Source: Cardiocondyla obscurior (Eukaryota; Arthropoda; Insecta; Hymenoptera; Formicidae). From it: DNA of 64,000 nt. The notes beneath the pieces were generated by a model, which made no database searches, was not told the origin of the DNA, and saw only the letters and a list, made by a program, of their open reading frames with translations. Position numbers and translations under genes: made by a program. Every line of letters begins with the position of its first letter. The stretch's first letter is position 1. The stretch spans positions 502,299-566,298 of the forward strand of contig NW_027228788.1 of the NCBI RefSeq assembly GCF_019399895.1. The letters run 5' to 3'. Below, in pieces: positions 22,018 through 32,600 of this stretch.

Positions 22018-25000
22018 TGTTCTCCATTCTAAATTATTATTGTTAGTTTTTATTTTATTCTTAATTCATTTCCTTTCATCTTTCTTTAAAATGTTTAAAT
22101 TATATCTTTTATTAAGTCCTCTTCCTCTTTCTTTTTATATCATAATCTCTCTAAATTCATTTAATCTATTTTTTTATTCTAAATTTGTATTTTAATTAAG
22201 ATTAAAATTACCCATTATATTGCTGGAATTTCTGAAACAGTTATTTCATTTTAACCTAAGTATCCTTGTTGCGAAAAACCACCTCAAGTTCTATCCCAGG
22301 GAATAAGAATTAAATTTCTTTCCCTAAAAGAACAAATACTACGCGCTAGTTTCTCCACTCAGCCGACTCGAACCCATTCCTAGTGCGTTTACGCGTGGCC
22401 CTCCAAATACGCGCCACGCAAGGATCGGCTGTTACGTCACTCACCAAGCCATTTCCTCCTCTTTACCTACTCTCGTGCCTTTTCCTAAGCATCCGAGTAA
22501 CGGTGAATGAACCCATTTAAAATTTCCAACCTTTGACGTAACAATATAATGCTGGTAGAAAAAGTATTGTCACTTTACAATTTAAAAAACATAAAAATTA
22601 AAGTTATGTAAAGAGCTATGTTAAAATTTTATATGTTAAGTTTTATATCAAAAGTGCTGAAAGAGGTTAACATTTTAAATAAAATAATTAATTTATAAAA
22701 ATTGTACATAGATTAATATATAAAAAGAACTCGTCTTGAAAATTGACTTCCTCAATAGAAAATATTGAAATAGATTAACCTTACTACTCATAGATACAAC
22801 TTTAATTTTTTCAGTCGTATAATGCATAGACCATTTTTGAAGTATTCAGTATCAGATTAAAAAAAAGTAATGTTATTTCTGTTTTAAAAAATGTACTTTC
22901 TTAAGAATATATACTATAATAATGATAAAAAATGTTATATATAAAATTTATTTCAGTGATCTGTTATCAAAAAGTCAATTATCAATTTTAAATGAATTGT
23001 TAACGCCAGTGAGTGAAACATTGACTTATAAATGGGTTGAAAATTAATTATTGGTAACTCAATGTGAAAATCTTGCAGATGGCCAATTAGAAATTTCAAC
23101 TTCTGAAATAAATTGGTACTCAAGTCACTTTTATGAGAAAACTGTACTTTTACCAAATAATTTGTGATTATTAGTTTGTTAACGTATAACATATTTTAGG
23201 AACAATAATGCAGTTTTCGACAACGCACTGCTCAATTTTAATAAAAATTTTGATTTATATAATTCTGAACAAGTATACGAAAAAGATTTAATGGTTTATT
23301 CTCCATTAAAATGTGGTTAAGTTTTTTATAATCAGTATTAATACAATTAAATTTCAATTAACGTTATTCTGACAATATTTTAATTATTTTAGGTTCTCAA
23401 AATGATAATGATAGTTCTGATTCAGACAGAGAGTATATTCCACCTGAGTTATCTAAAGAAGAGAAAAATGTATCAAATAATACGTCTGCAAGTAGAACTT
23501 TAAAAAGTAGTTCCTTTAATGATTCTACCAGTTTAGGATTAAATGTTTCATTAAGAACTAATATTTGTGGTACATCGTCACGCAATGACGAAGAAATGTA
23601 TGTTCAGTCAGCTCCATCAAATGGATTTAAACGAGTTTTTAGAAAACATTTCTGTTTATTTTGTAAAACGTGGCAATCAAAAATTGCTCGACACTTAAAG
23701 AGGAAACATAAAGATGAGAAACGAGTACAAAATTTGAGAGATTTACCAAAGAAATGCAATAAAAGAAAAAATGTCATCAACATGTTGCGAAGAGAAGGAG
23801 ATTTTTATTACAATATTAATACTGACGTGAATACTGGCGAATTATTAGTTTGCAGAAGACCTGCTGAAAAATGTCAAAATACTGCTCAAGATTATACTGC
23901 TTGTCCAAAATGTAAAGGATTCTTTAATAAAGCAAATTTAAGGCAGCATACAGCACATTGCATTCACACGAAACGTAAAGGTACTAGAGTCTGTAATGTT
24001 CTTAGCCGGCAAATCATGGGTAGATATGCGAGCGTAGCCAACAATGTTTTACGTCAAATAGTAATGCCACGATGTCGTGACGATAGAATAACTCGTCTTA
24101 TAAGTTACGATGAATTAATTATGGAACATGGAAATAAACTTTGTCTAAAATATCCATCTCCACATCATCATGATATGATACGACAGCGATTGAGGCAACT
24201 TGGCCGTTTCCTTCTAGAAATCAAACAACACTCTCGAGATATAGATGAGTTATCATCAGTTTATCATCCAAAATATTATGGAATATGTATCGATGTTATA
24301 AACATTCTTGCTGGTTTTGATAATTCAACAAAGACCTATAGAGTTCCGTCATTAGCAACATCATTAGGCACGTTATTAAAATCTACAGGAAAAACGCTAA
24401 TTTCTATAACTATATTCAAAGATAATGTTGTAAAACCAAAACAAGTAAAAAACTTTTTAACGTTATTAAATAATGAATATGGCCCAGCAATCAATAAAGT
24501 GGCCTTAGAAACGCAATCTCAACTAAAAGAAAGAAAAAGTTATTCTTCCTTCCATTGACGATATTAAAAAATTAGAGAACTTTTTAAAAATACGTCACCT
24601 TACGGCTTTAAATAATTTAAAGACAAAGTTTTCGTACAACGATTGGCTACAGCTTGCTGAAAGTACGTTATTATCAATACAACTATTTAACAGACGAAGA
24701 GCAGGAGAGATGGAAAGAACTTTAATTGAAGATTATAAAAATTATCAAAAAATTGATCCAGAGACAAATGTAGATGGATTTAATGCACTTTCGCCTGAAT
24801 GCCAAAAAATAGTCATGGAATATGTACGATTTACCATACGTGGAAAACTAAATCGTACCGTAGCTGTATTATTAGATTCTGAACTACAAAAATGTGTGGA
24901 ATTAATTCTTAAATATAGAAAAAAAGCTGGGGTTATGTCAAAAAATCCTTATGTTTTTGGTATTCCTAATATGGATAAAAATAAAGATGCATTCTTAAAA

Positions 25001-25930
25001 GCATGCGATCTTATGCGCAAATTTTCATTTGAATGTGGAGCTAATCAACCTGAAACTTTACGAGGTACTACTCTACGTAAACATGTAGCAACATTGGGAA
25101 TCAATCTAAACTTGTCGGAGACAGAAATTACGGACCTTACTAATTTCATGGGACATGAAGAAAAAATTCATCGTAACAATTACAGAATGCCAGTAGTTCA
25201 TCGAGAAATTTTACGAATGTCGAAATTATTACAGTCTGCCAGTGGTCAAGATAAGAACGAAAATAATTCTAACGATGAAGAAGAATGTAATGATAATGGA
25301 AAAAATGATTTTGAAAACGGTATGATTCCAAGCATTTTAAATTGTAATAATATTTTAAAATATTTACACACAATCTTAAGGTTCTTTTTACACATTTATT
25401 TTAGATTCTGATAATTCTTCTTTAACCGACAATGATACTGACACAAAAAAATATGTTCCACAAAAAAAGAAACGCTCTAGTAAGTTTTACCTTAAAATAT
25501 ACGTTGTAAGAAAAATTTAACATAATTATTAAATACTATTCACTTTATTATTTAATTATCTAATAATAAAATGTAATTTTATTCTTTAACATAATTAATT
25601 TATTTGCAGCATCACCATATGGAAAGTGTAAAAGAGTACCATGGAATGAAACTGAAAAAAAACTTGTATTGGATGCCTTTGGAAGTTATATTACAACAAA
25701 GAAGTTTCCAACGTTACATCAAATTCAAGAATTAATTAAAACAAATCCAACAGATTTAAAACGTAGGACTGCTGTTATGATAAAAGCATGGTTAATGAAT
25801 CAAAAACAAAAAATAACGAAAACGATTTAATTTCTTGATACGCATGTACTAAAAATATATTTGTTTTAATTACGTAATAAAATATATATTCTACTTGCAT
25901 ATCGTAGTTAAACGTTTTATTATACTCATA

Positions 25931-25962
<32 letters not shown>

Positions 25963-25964
25963 CG
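25931..25964. repeat. (CT)n microsatellite
   Basis: Mirror of the (GA)n run at 613-648, different in length. Confidence 0.9.
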
Positions 25965-26109
25965 CTCTCCGCTGTCTTTTTCTCTATCTCTCGCTGTCTT
26001 TTTTTATTGTCTATCTTTCGTTTTTTCTCACACCGTTTATCTGTTTCACAACTATTATATACACAACACAAATAATAGAAAAGTTTCAATATGTGTTTGG
26101 CATATGTTT

Positions 26110-26575
26110 TTATGTGGTCCTCATAATGCACGAAAGTCAGTGAATCCGTTACAAAGATTGGAAAATTACCATACCTATAAAATGTTATAAAGACCAACTT
26201 CAGTTAAATTTTGACAGATGAATTACGATTAAAATAAACTAATTAATACATCTGAAAATAGTGCCTGCGTATTAGAAGCTGTCAAATTGATAATGTTGAT
26301 TTCATACACAAACTTACATGCATAATTTGTACAATTAAAGGAGTAGTATGTAGATGTATTAATTAGTCCGTTTTAATCGAAAAGCATCTGTTATAATTTA
26401 ATTGAAGTTGTTCTTTGTAACATTTTATGTGCATTGTAATATTCCGTCCTTCTTAATGGATATACCGACTTTCGTACATTATGAGGACCGTATTTAAAAT
26501 TTTATGCATAACGTACATTATGAGGACCTATTACATTCTTGAATTCTGTATATCGCAATGACTGTCTCATTTAAT
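26110..26575. repeat. Motif cluster at right outer end
   Basis: GTCCTCATAATG-type motifs lie near 26115 (forward), 26466 and 26513 (reverse), mirroring 40-465. The text after 26513 resembles 27560-27660 (both end in a GCAATGA...TTTAATTTG stretch), so this is a repeated terminal sequence with a diverged neighbour copy. Confidence 0.6.
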
Positions 26576-26875
26576 TTGCCATAATAACAATTTTAAATTA
26601 GTGAAACGTATATGCGCGCTTTGTTTGTAACGTGCGCGATGTTTACTGTCAATTATTTGTTTATATCACATTTATGGAATGTAAATATGATATTCTGTGT
26701 TGTGCGTATCATAATTTTACAAATTAAAAATAATTTTATCTATCGCTTTTATATATTTTATTTGATAATTTTTTTTTTTATTGCATATTTGTGTATATAA
26801 ATTACGGCAAAATAGATAAAATACTTATTGCAATATGTAGAATATAAAAATGTATTAGGTCCTCATAATTTAAAA
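26576..26875. other. Flank outside palindrome, no gene seen
   Basis: AT-rich sequence with one partial GTCCTCATAAT motif near 26859. No supported gene. Confidence 0.6.
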
Positions 26876-26942
26876 AAATAAATAAATAAATAATTAAATT
26901 AATAAATATATAAATAAATAAATTAATAAATCATTTACATAA
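26876..26942. repeat. (TAAA)n simple repeat
   Basis: Imperfect AAAT/TAAA run adjoining the truncated end of the mariner fragment. Confidence 0.8.
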
Positions 26943-27531
26943 AGCTGGATTCCAGAAAAAGCATGATGTTTGAGTGCCACACGTATTGTAAATAAATGTT
27001 TCACACAAACATGAAGCTTTTTGCGAAATCCAGCCTTATGTAAATGATTTAATACTATTTTATGATTGATCTTCAGTTCTTGAGCGATGCTGCGACTGCT
27101 AATATGACGGTTTACTTCGATCATTTCTATAATTTTATCGCTGTTTTCGATGACGGGCCTTCCTATGCGAGGTGCGTCTTTAACGTCGAAATTACCGCAA
27201 CGGAATCGACGAAACCAAAATTGCGCGTAATTAGCTGTCACAATAACAAGACCATAAACTTCATTTACAATTTTAACCGCCTGGCTCACGTTTTCACTTT
27301 TATGAAAGAAAAATTGTAAAATATAGCCAATTTTCCCTTTATTGTTGTCCATTTTTCTCACGCTGTAAATCACAACAAAGTTGACTAACCACAAAACTTT
27401 TGAAGAACTTTTCTTTAGTACGGAATGCCACTTCTACAAAGTATAAACATGAAGCTAGACGATTAATACATTACGTGATATATGTCACTAAAGCCATCTA
27501 GTGAAAAAATAATAGATTACTTTTTTCCAAC
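26943..27531 (-). pseudogene. mariner-like transposase fragment
   Basis: The ATG at 27352 opens a fragment with the paired helix-turn-helix of mariner transposases: a first HTH (ILQFFFHKSENVSQAVKIV), WFRRFRCGNFDVKDAPRIGRP linker, and a second HTH (HISSRSIAQELKINHKIV). It ends shortly after KKLHV. The DDD catalytic domain is absent. The 5' end near 27530 reads TTGGAAAAAAGTAATC on the minus strand, as in mariner ends; the other end is lost in simple repeat. It cannot transpose by itself. Confidence 0.8.
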
Positions 27532-28046
27532 CTTTACCGACTTTCGTACATTATGAGGTCCGTATTTAAAATTATGCATAACGCACATTATGAGGACTTA
27601 TTATATTTCTGTATTATACATATTGCAATGAGTATCTTATTTAATTTGACGTAATTTACATACACGAATAAGAAATAAAATAAAATAACAGTTTAACAAA
27701 TTAAATATAGAATAGCAATAAATAAAATTATCTTTACTTTTGTACAATTTACTAATTGTATAAAGTATAGGCATATAAATAATATCACATTATATCTACA
27801 ATTTATCAAGGTCATATGGGCGTATTTTTGGACAGAGAACGTCTCGCGCACGTTAGAAAGAAAGCGCGCATATGTGTTTTCCTGATTTACATTCTTGATA
27901 TTTCGTTACATAGTCATTAATTGTGCACAAATAATTATGATTTTTTTAATTCAATTATATAATTTATTTTTTTGACATTTTTTATTTTACTACAGATTTT
28001 TGTATATAAGTTGCAACAAATTAAATAAGATATTTATTGATATCTA
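27532..28046. other. Intergenic region with diverged terminal motifs
   Basis: Reverse-oriented GTCCTCATAATG motifs lie near 27535-27600, then AT-rich sequence without a supported gene. The first 130 bases resemble 26466-26590, as an older copy of the same terminal sequence. Confidence 0.5.
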
Positions 28047-28555
28047 CAGGGTGTCCCAAACATACGTAAACAAACTTTTAGGGTAGATAGAACGTCTAAA
28101 AAGAAAACGAAAAGTCCTATACCGGTTTCAAAAATTCTTACTCGTTTTTAATAAAAAAAATTAATTTATATACGCGCGAGAGCAACAAGGAAGCGTGGAC
28201 TTAGTGAGCACGCGATAGACAGCGGCGAGTATCGCTTAAAAAGAATGAGCGAAACTAGCGCGTAGCGAGCGAGACAAGGAGACAACGCGCGAGCAAGGCG
28301 ATGCGACAACACACCAGCGAAATGAAGCGACAACGCGCGTTGTCGCCTCGTCTCGCTCGTAGCGCGCTGACTCTGCCCATCGCTTTTAAGATATACTCGC
28401 CGCTGTCTATCGCGCGCTCACTCAGTCCACGCTTTCTTGTCGCTCTCGCGTGTATATAAATTTTATTTTTTATTGAAAACGAGTAAGAATTTCAGAAAAC
28501 GGTATAGGACTTTTCGTTTTTTTTTTTTTAGACGTTTTATCTACCCTAAAAGTTT
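28047..28555. mobile_element. Fold-back MITE with CAGGGTGTCCC ends, split
   Basis: Begins CAGGGTGTCCC after TA; the matching end GGGACACCCTG, followed by TA, is at 37625-37649 on the far side of the errantivirus. The inside is a long imperfect palindrome of about 200 bases per arm. It has no coding capacity, TA targets and a Tc1/mariner-like layout. The errantivirus inserted within its right terminal repeat. Confidence 0.8.
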
Positions 28556-29085
28556 TGTTGTAACCCCCGTTACAACACGAAACATGACGCAGGGCATTTC
28601 GGCATAAGTATCTCGTAATTAAATAACCTCGGAGGATGCAAGATCAGCAAACCTCCTTAAGAAATTAAATAATAAGAAACAAAAGAGAAACACGTGCGAG
28701 AACTTATTGCCGAAATCGCTAAGATTGCATTCGCCGAACAACCGAAGTTCGGCATTGCAACCCGATGACGCCAAGGCCCTGCGTCACTATTAAATAACCG
28801 CGAACCGTCACGGACGGACAGTCGCATCTGAGTCCGTACCGTAAGCCGAGAGCGTGAGGTAATCAAAGTTCGGTCGCGTGCCATGTAAGAGGAGACCTCG
28901 CGGAGCCGAGGACGTGTGACAACGCGGGGACGTGCGCCGAACCGACCAAAAGGGAAACATAGGAAGATAGAAAAAGTGTAACAACGCAACTTAATAAAAA
29001 TCTAAGTCTTTATTAAAAACTACTACTTTCGCCCTCCCTCACGGATCCCGAAGGACGGATCCCGTGCACCGGCCCCGGTGCAACA
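28556..29085 (+). repeat. 5' LTR of errantivirus
   Basis: 530 bases, TG...CA, almost the same as 37085-37620. It starts with a small inverted repeat (TGTTGTAAC...GTTACAACA). It contains TATTAAAT and AATAAAAATC, which could serve promoter and polyadenylation roles. Confidence 0.9.
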
Positions 29086-29089
29086 AAAG

Positions 29090-29107
29090 TGGTGGCAACG
29101 GTGGGAT
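29090..29107 (+). other. Probable primer binding site
   Basis: TGGTGGCAACGGTGGGAT lies four bases after the 5' LTR, as expected for a tRNA 3'-end complement beginning TGG. The tRNA was not identified. Confidence 0.45.
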
Positions 29108-29299
29108 CCGCCCTCCGGGAGGCGCAGAGTCGCCTATTTTGCGACGGCGAGGACGATTTCTGAAACAAAGAAAAATCGAAGATTAGTACAAAAATTAATT
29201 AACGTGACGAGACGGACACACCACAGTGAACGAGGTACTGAGTCAGCAGTAGACTCGGTACCTGACCCCGTGATAAAAGAAAGGAAGGAAGAAACCGCC

Positions 29300-29505
29300 A
29301 AGCAGTGAGACAAGGAGAGCAACATAGCAGCCAAGCAGTGAGACAAGGATAGCAACATAGCAGCCAAGCAGTGAGACAAGGAGAGCAACATAGCAGCCAA
29401 GCAGTGAGACAAGGATAGCAACATAGCAGCCAAGCAGTGAGACAAGGAGAGCAACATAGCAGCCAAGCAGTGAGACAAGGAGAGCAGCATAGCAGCCAAG
29501 CAGCC
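29300..29505 (+). repeat. 33-base tandem repeats in leader
   Basis: About six direct copies of a 33-base unit containing AAGCAGTGAGACAAGG, alternating between GAGAGC and GATAGC versions. They lie between PBS and gag-pol in the untranslated leader. Unit lengths are contiguous, without spacers. Confidence 0.9.
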
Positions 29506-29549
29506 AAAAGAGACAACAGATAAACAGCCAGCAGCATAGCAGAATAAAC

Positions 29550-29569
29550 ATGCGAGTCGCAGCGTTAAT
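29550..29569 (+). other. Leader ATG with splice donor (probable env start)
   Basis: An ATG at 29550 starts a short hydrophobic coding stretch that ends at a GTAAGT donor (29570). Its phase fits the acceptor at 35177-35178, so a spliced RNA would give env a start codon and signal-peptide-like beginning. Known errantiviruses make env from a spliced RNA; the exact junction here is inferred. Confidence 0.55.
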
Positions 29570-29691
29570 GTAAGTCCGAAATATTTTGTAACCGACCGAT
29601 CCATGTCGGATAGCGAATTAGAATTACAACGCCGCGTTGCAAACAATTCGTGGCTACACAGCCAAGCGGCTAGACGAGCGTTACAGCCAAC

Positions 29692-32600
29692 ATGCGACCA
29701 TTGAGAGTCGCCATAAACGCGTTAAACGATATTCGAAACAGGGTGCGCCGCGTGTTAGACTACGAAGACGACCCCGCGACAGAAAGCGAGGAATCCGTAA
29801 ATATTATCACGCCACGCGAATTTGATTTTGGAGAAATAGACGACGCGTTATTAAACCGCGGAGACGGAAACATTGCGCGCCGTACACATAATCAAATACT
29901 CGCAGACACCCCGAGCGACATTAGCGGTATTTCGGACAGGGGAGAATTCTCCTTAACGTCATACGATAGTAGCGTGTTTGATCCCGCGGAAATTTTTGCA
30001 AATAATTTAAACACCACCCGTGAAAAAATGACACATAACTACTCATTACTGGACGGAGCGGTTGGAGGAGTACCAGAGATACTCATCGACAGAGAGGTAA
30101 ACGCGTTGCGAGAATTACATACCGCGACGCCAAACCCGACACAACGACAAGAACGATTAATAGAACAAGTACTCGAAAACTTGCGAGAAATGAATTCTCG
30201 AATTGTTCGCCTCGAACGACGACCGAACGAAAGTCGAGAAACGCGGGGAAATCAAGAGCCCATCGAAGGAAATGGACGCGCGCACGGAGAAGTACGAAAC
30301 AGACCGACGGAACCAACATCTACGTTTAAACTTAAGGACGCACGAGCAATGATTCCGACGGTAGACGGAACAAATCATGCTCAAACAAAAGAATTTTTAA
30401 AAGCATGCGCGTACGCCGCGAGACATGTCGCACGCGAAGATACCGAAACGCTATTAGAAGCAGTACTCTGCACGAAATTGAAGGGCGCCGCGCTATTAGA
30501 TTTCGACGCAAGAGACATAACGACGTTTGACCAATTCCTAAAGGAATTCGAAAAAACATATTTGAAGAAAAAGGGAACTTCGCGTTTACAGACAGAAATG
30601 AGCTCGTTGAAACAAAAATACGGAGAAAGTGCGACTACATACGGACTACGCGTACAAAAAACCGCGATGGAATTATACGAAGCTATGACGGATGAAGAAG
30701 AAATGACCAGCGAACAGAAACGTACGGTCCTAAAATTAATTCAGCGACAAACGTTACATCACTTTCACATGGGACTAACAGACGACATTAAAACAATGGT
30801 CTGCACGCAACATTTCGAGACATTAAAAGACGCGATAGAAGGCGCAGTGGAAGAAGAAAAAATAAGGGTAACAAAATATAAAGGCACATATGAGAAAACG
30901 CGAACAAACAAAACGCACGAAAAACAGCGATCATCAAGCATTACATGCAACAAATGCGGGAAAACAGGCCATATAGCACGCGAATGCCGAAGCAACAAAC
31001 ATATAAACGGATTCAACTTGCCGCGAGCCGAAACACGTGCGAGAATTAATAACACAGAGAAATTCTGCACACACTGCAGAAAGCCAGGACACACACGAGA
31101 CGAATGCTGGTCGGTGAACGGACGACCAGATACGCGATGGCAAGGAAAAGACAACAGACAAACAATACGCACAAGACAATCACCCGCGATAAACATAGCT
31201 CGCACAAGTAGAAATAGAAAAGAAACCAGCCGAAGCAAGAAAAGCGAAAGCGAGAGCGAAGAAGAAAGACAGAAACCAAGAGTGATAAGAGCGGCAAGAG
31301 AATATCAAGTTGCAAATATAGCGACGAAAAAAGTGAGCAACGGATTAAAACTCATCACGCTAAACGTCGAACAAGCGAAAAAGGGAAGATTAAATTTATT
31401 GGTGGATTCAGGATCAACAATCACACTAATAAAAGTAGGAAATTTAAAGGAAAACACACCGATAATCGAGGAAAAAATGGCATTAACGGGTGTCACAGGA
31501 CATAAAATCAATACGATAGGGAAAATAAGGGCAACAGTTAAAATAGGCAGAAAAAACGTAAAACAGAAAATGTACGTAGTAAGAGACGATTTCCCGATCG
31601 AGTACGAAGGAATACTAGGGATAGATTTTCTGACAAAACAAAGAGCATCTTGCTTGCACGGAAAGGAGCAGATAGTAATAGACGGAGTAAAATTTAAATT
31701 ACATCCGTACGAAAAATATATACTACCCCCGCGCAGCAAAACAATACTCCGAGCAATCACAAGTCAAAATCAAGTAGGAGTAATTAACGCGGAAGAAACA
31801 AAACCAGGAGTATTCATAGGAAACTGCCTGGTAGCACCAAAAGATAACGAGTGCCCAGTAAGTGTGCTCAACATGACAGAAAAACCGATGGAAATACATA
31901 CACCGCAAGTGGAGATAGAAGAACTGAGAACCATCAACTCCGCGAAAGTGCTGACGCTGAATAAAAGAACCGACAACGAAACGATACAGGAACGCAGCAA
32001 AAAATTAATGAAGCAGCTAAGAACGGATCATCTGAACAAAGAAGAAAAAAGAGAACTTGAAAAAATATGCCTACATTATTGTGACATATTTTATTTAGAA
32101 GGTGACGCACTAACGTACACAGCAGCCGTCAAACACGAGGTAAATACACCAAACGAAAATCCGCCAATAAATAGTCGCCCGTATAGGCTACCAGAAAAAC
32201 ACAAAGAAGAAGTAAATAGACAAATAGACAAAGTGCTGAAAAAAGATATAATTCGCCAGAGTAGCAGCCAATGGAACGCGCCTATACTGGTAGTACCAAA
32301 GAAAGTAGACGCGTCAGGAAAAGCGAAATTAAGAATAGTGGTGGATTTCCGAAAAATCAACGAAATAACGATAGGTGATTCATTTCCAATACCAAACATC
32401 ACCGAAATACTAGATCAGCTAGGAAACGCGAAATACTTTACCACATTAGACCTTGCATCTGGATACCATCAGATACAAATAAAAGAAGAACACAAATGCA
32501 AAACAGCGTTTTCAACACCACATGGGCATTACGAATTTAACAGAATGCCCTTCGGGCTAAAAAACGCCCCCGCAACGTTCCAAAGACTGATGAACTCAGT

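Larger units (their letters stand above)
19929..22543 (+). mobile_element. TGTTACGTC element, right copy
   Basis: 2615 bases with ends TGTTACGTC and GACGTAACA, flanked on both sides by ATAT. In order it holds about 700 bases without a gene, a TATA box (20632), short exon 1, an intron with GTAAGT donor and TTTTAG acceptor, the ORF (stop at 22017) and about 520 AT-rich bases. A second TGTTACGTCA lies inside the 3' part (near 22430). Confidence 0.7.
18969..25830 (+). pseudogene. Crypton-like tyrosine recombinase, right copy, frameshifted
   Basis: Exons are 18969-19314, 19487-19676, an exon from 22957, 23200-23315, 23393-25319, 25405-25479 and 25610-25830 (stop TAA). An AATAAA-type signal lies near 25876. 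Two A-run losses near 24530-24540 shift the frame of the main exon, so it stops at 24558 and reopens downstream. The zinc fingers lie before the break and the catalytic-like Arg (RRAGEMER near 24700), RKH (25078) and GH...Y (25150-25185) after it. The left arm shows the unbroken form. Confidence 0.75.
13374..26575. repeat. Right arm of giant inverted repeat
   Basis: This is the reverse complement of 1-13290 with the same nested order. It differs from the left arm mainly by single-base changes in A or G runs and by microsatellite length. The runs break the recombinase gene and LINE ORF1/ORF2 here but not in the left copies. Sequence after 26575 would pair with bases before position 1, so the palindrome may be longer than the window shows. 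Confidence 0.95.

Noticed and set aside
1..26575. Palindrome dismissed as a read artefact
   Set aside because: Kept as real but flagged: the 500-base inner zone with about 20% difference between arms is not expected from a single folded read.
28657..28989. 110-codon minus ORF in the errantivirus LTR (also 37191-37523)
   Set aside because: Present only because both LTRs are nearly identical; antisense to LTR with no recognisable domain.
29300..29505. Regular repeats considered as a CRISPR array
   Set aside because: Units are contiguous without unique spacers and lie in a retroviral leader of a eukaryote.
29134..29646. Minus-strand ORFs with repeated CLAAMLLSLSH / AWLLCCSPCLT
   Set aside because: Translation of the 33-base leader repeats of the errantivirus; repeat length is a multiple of three, which keeps all frames open.
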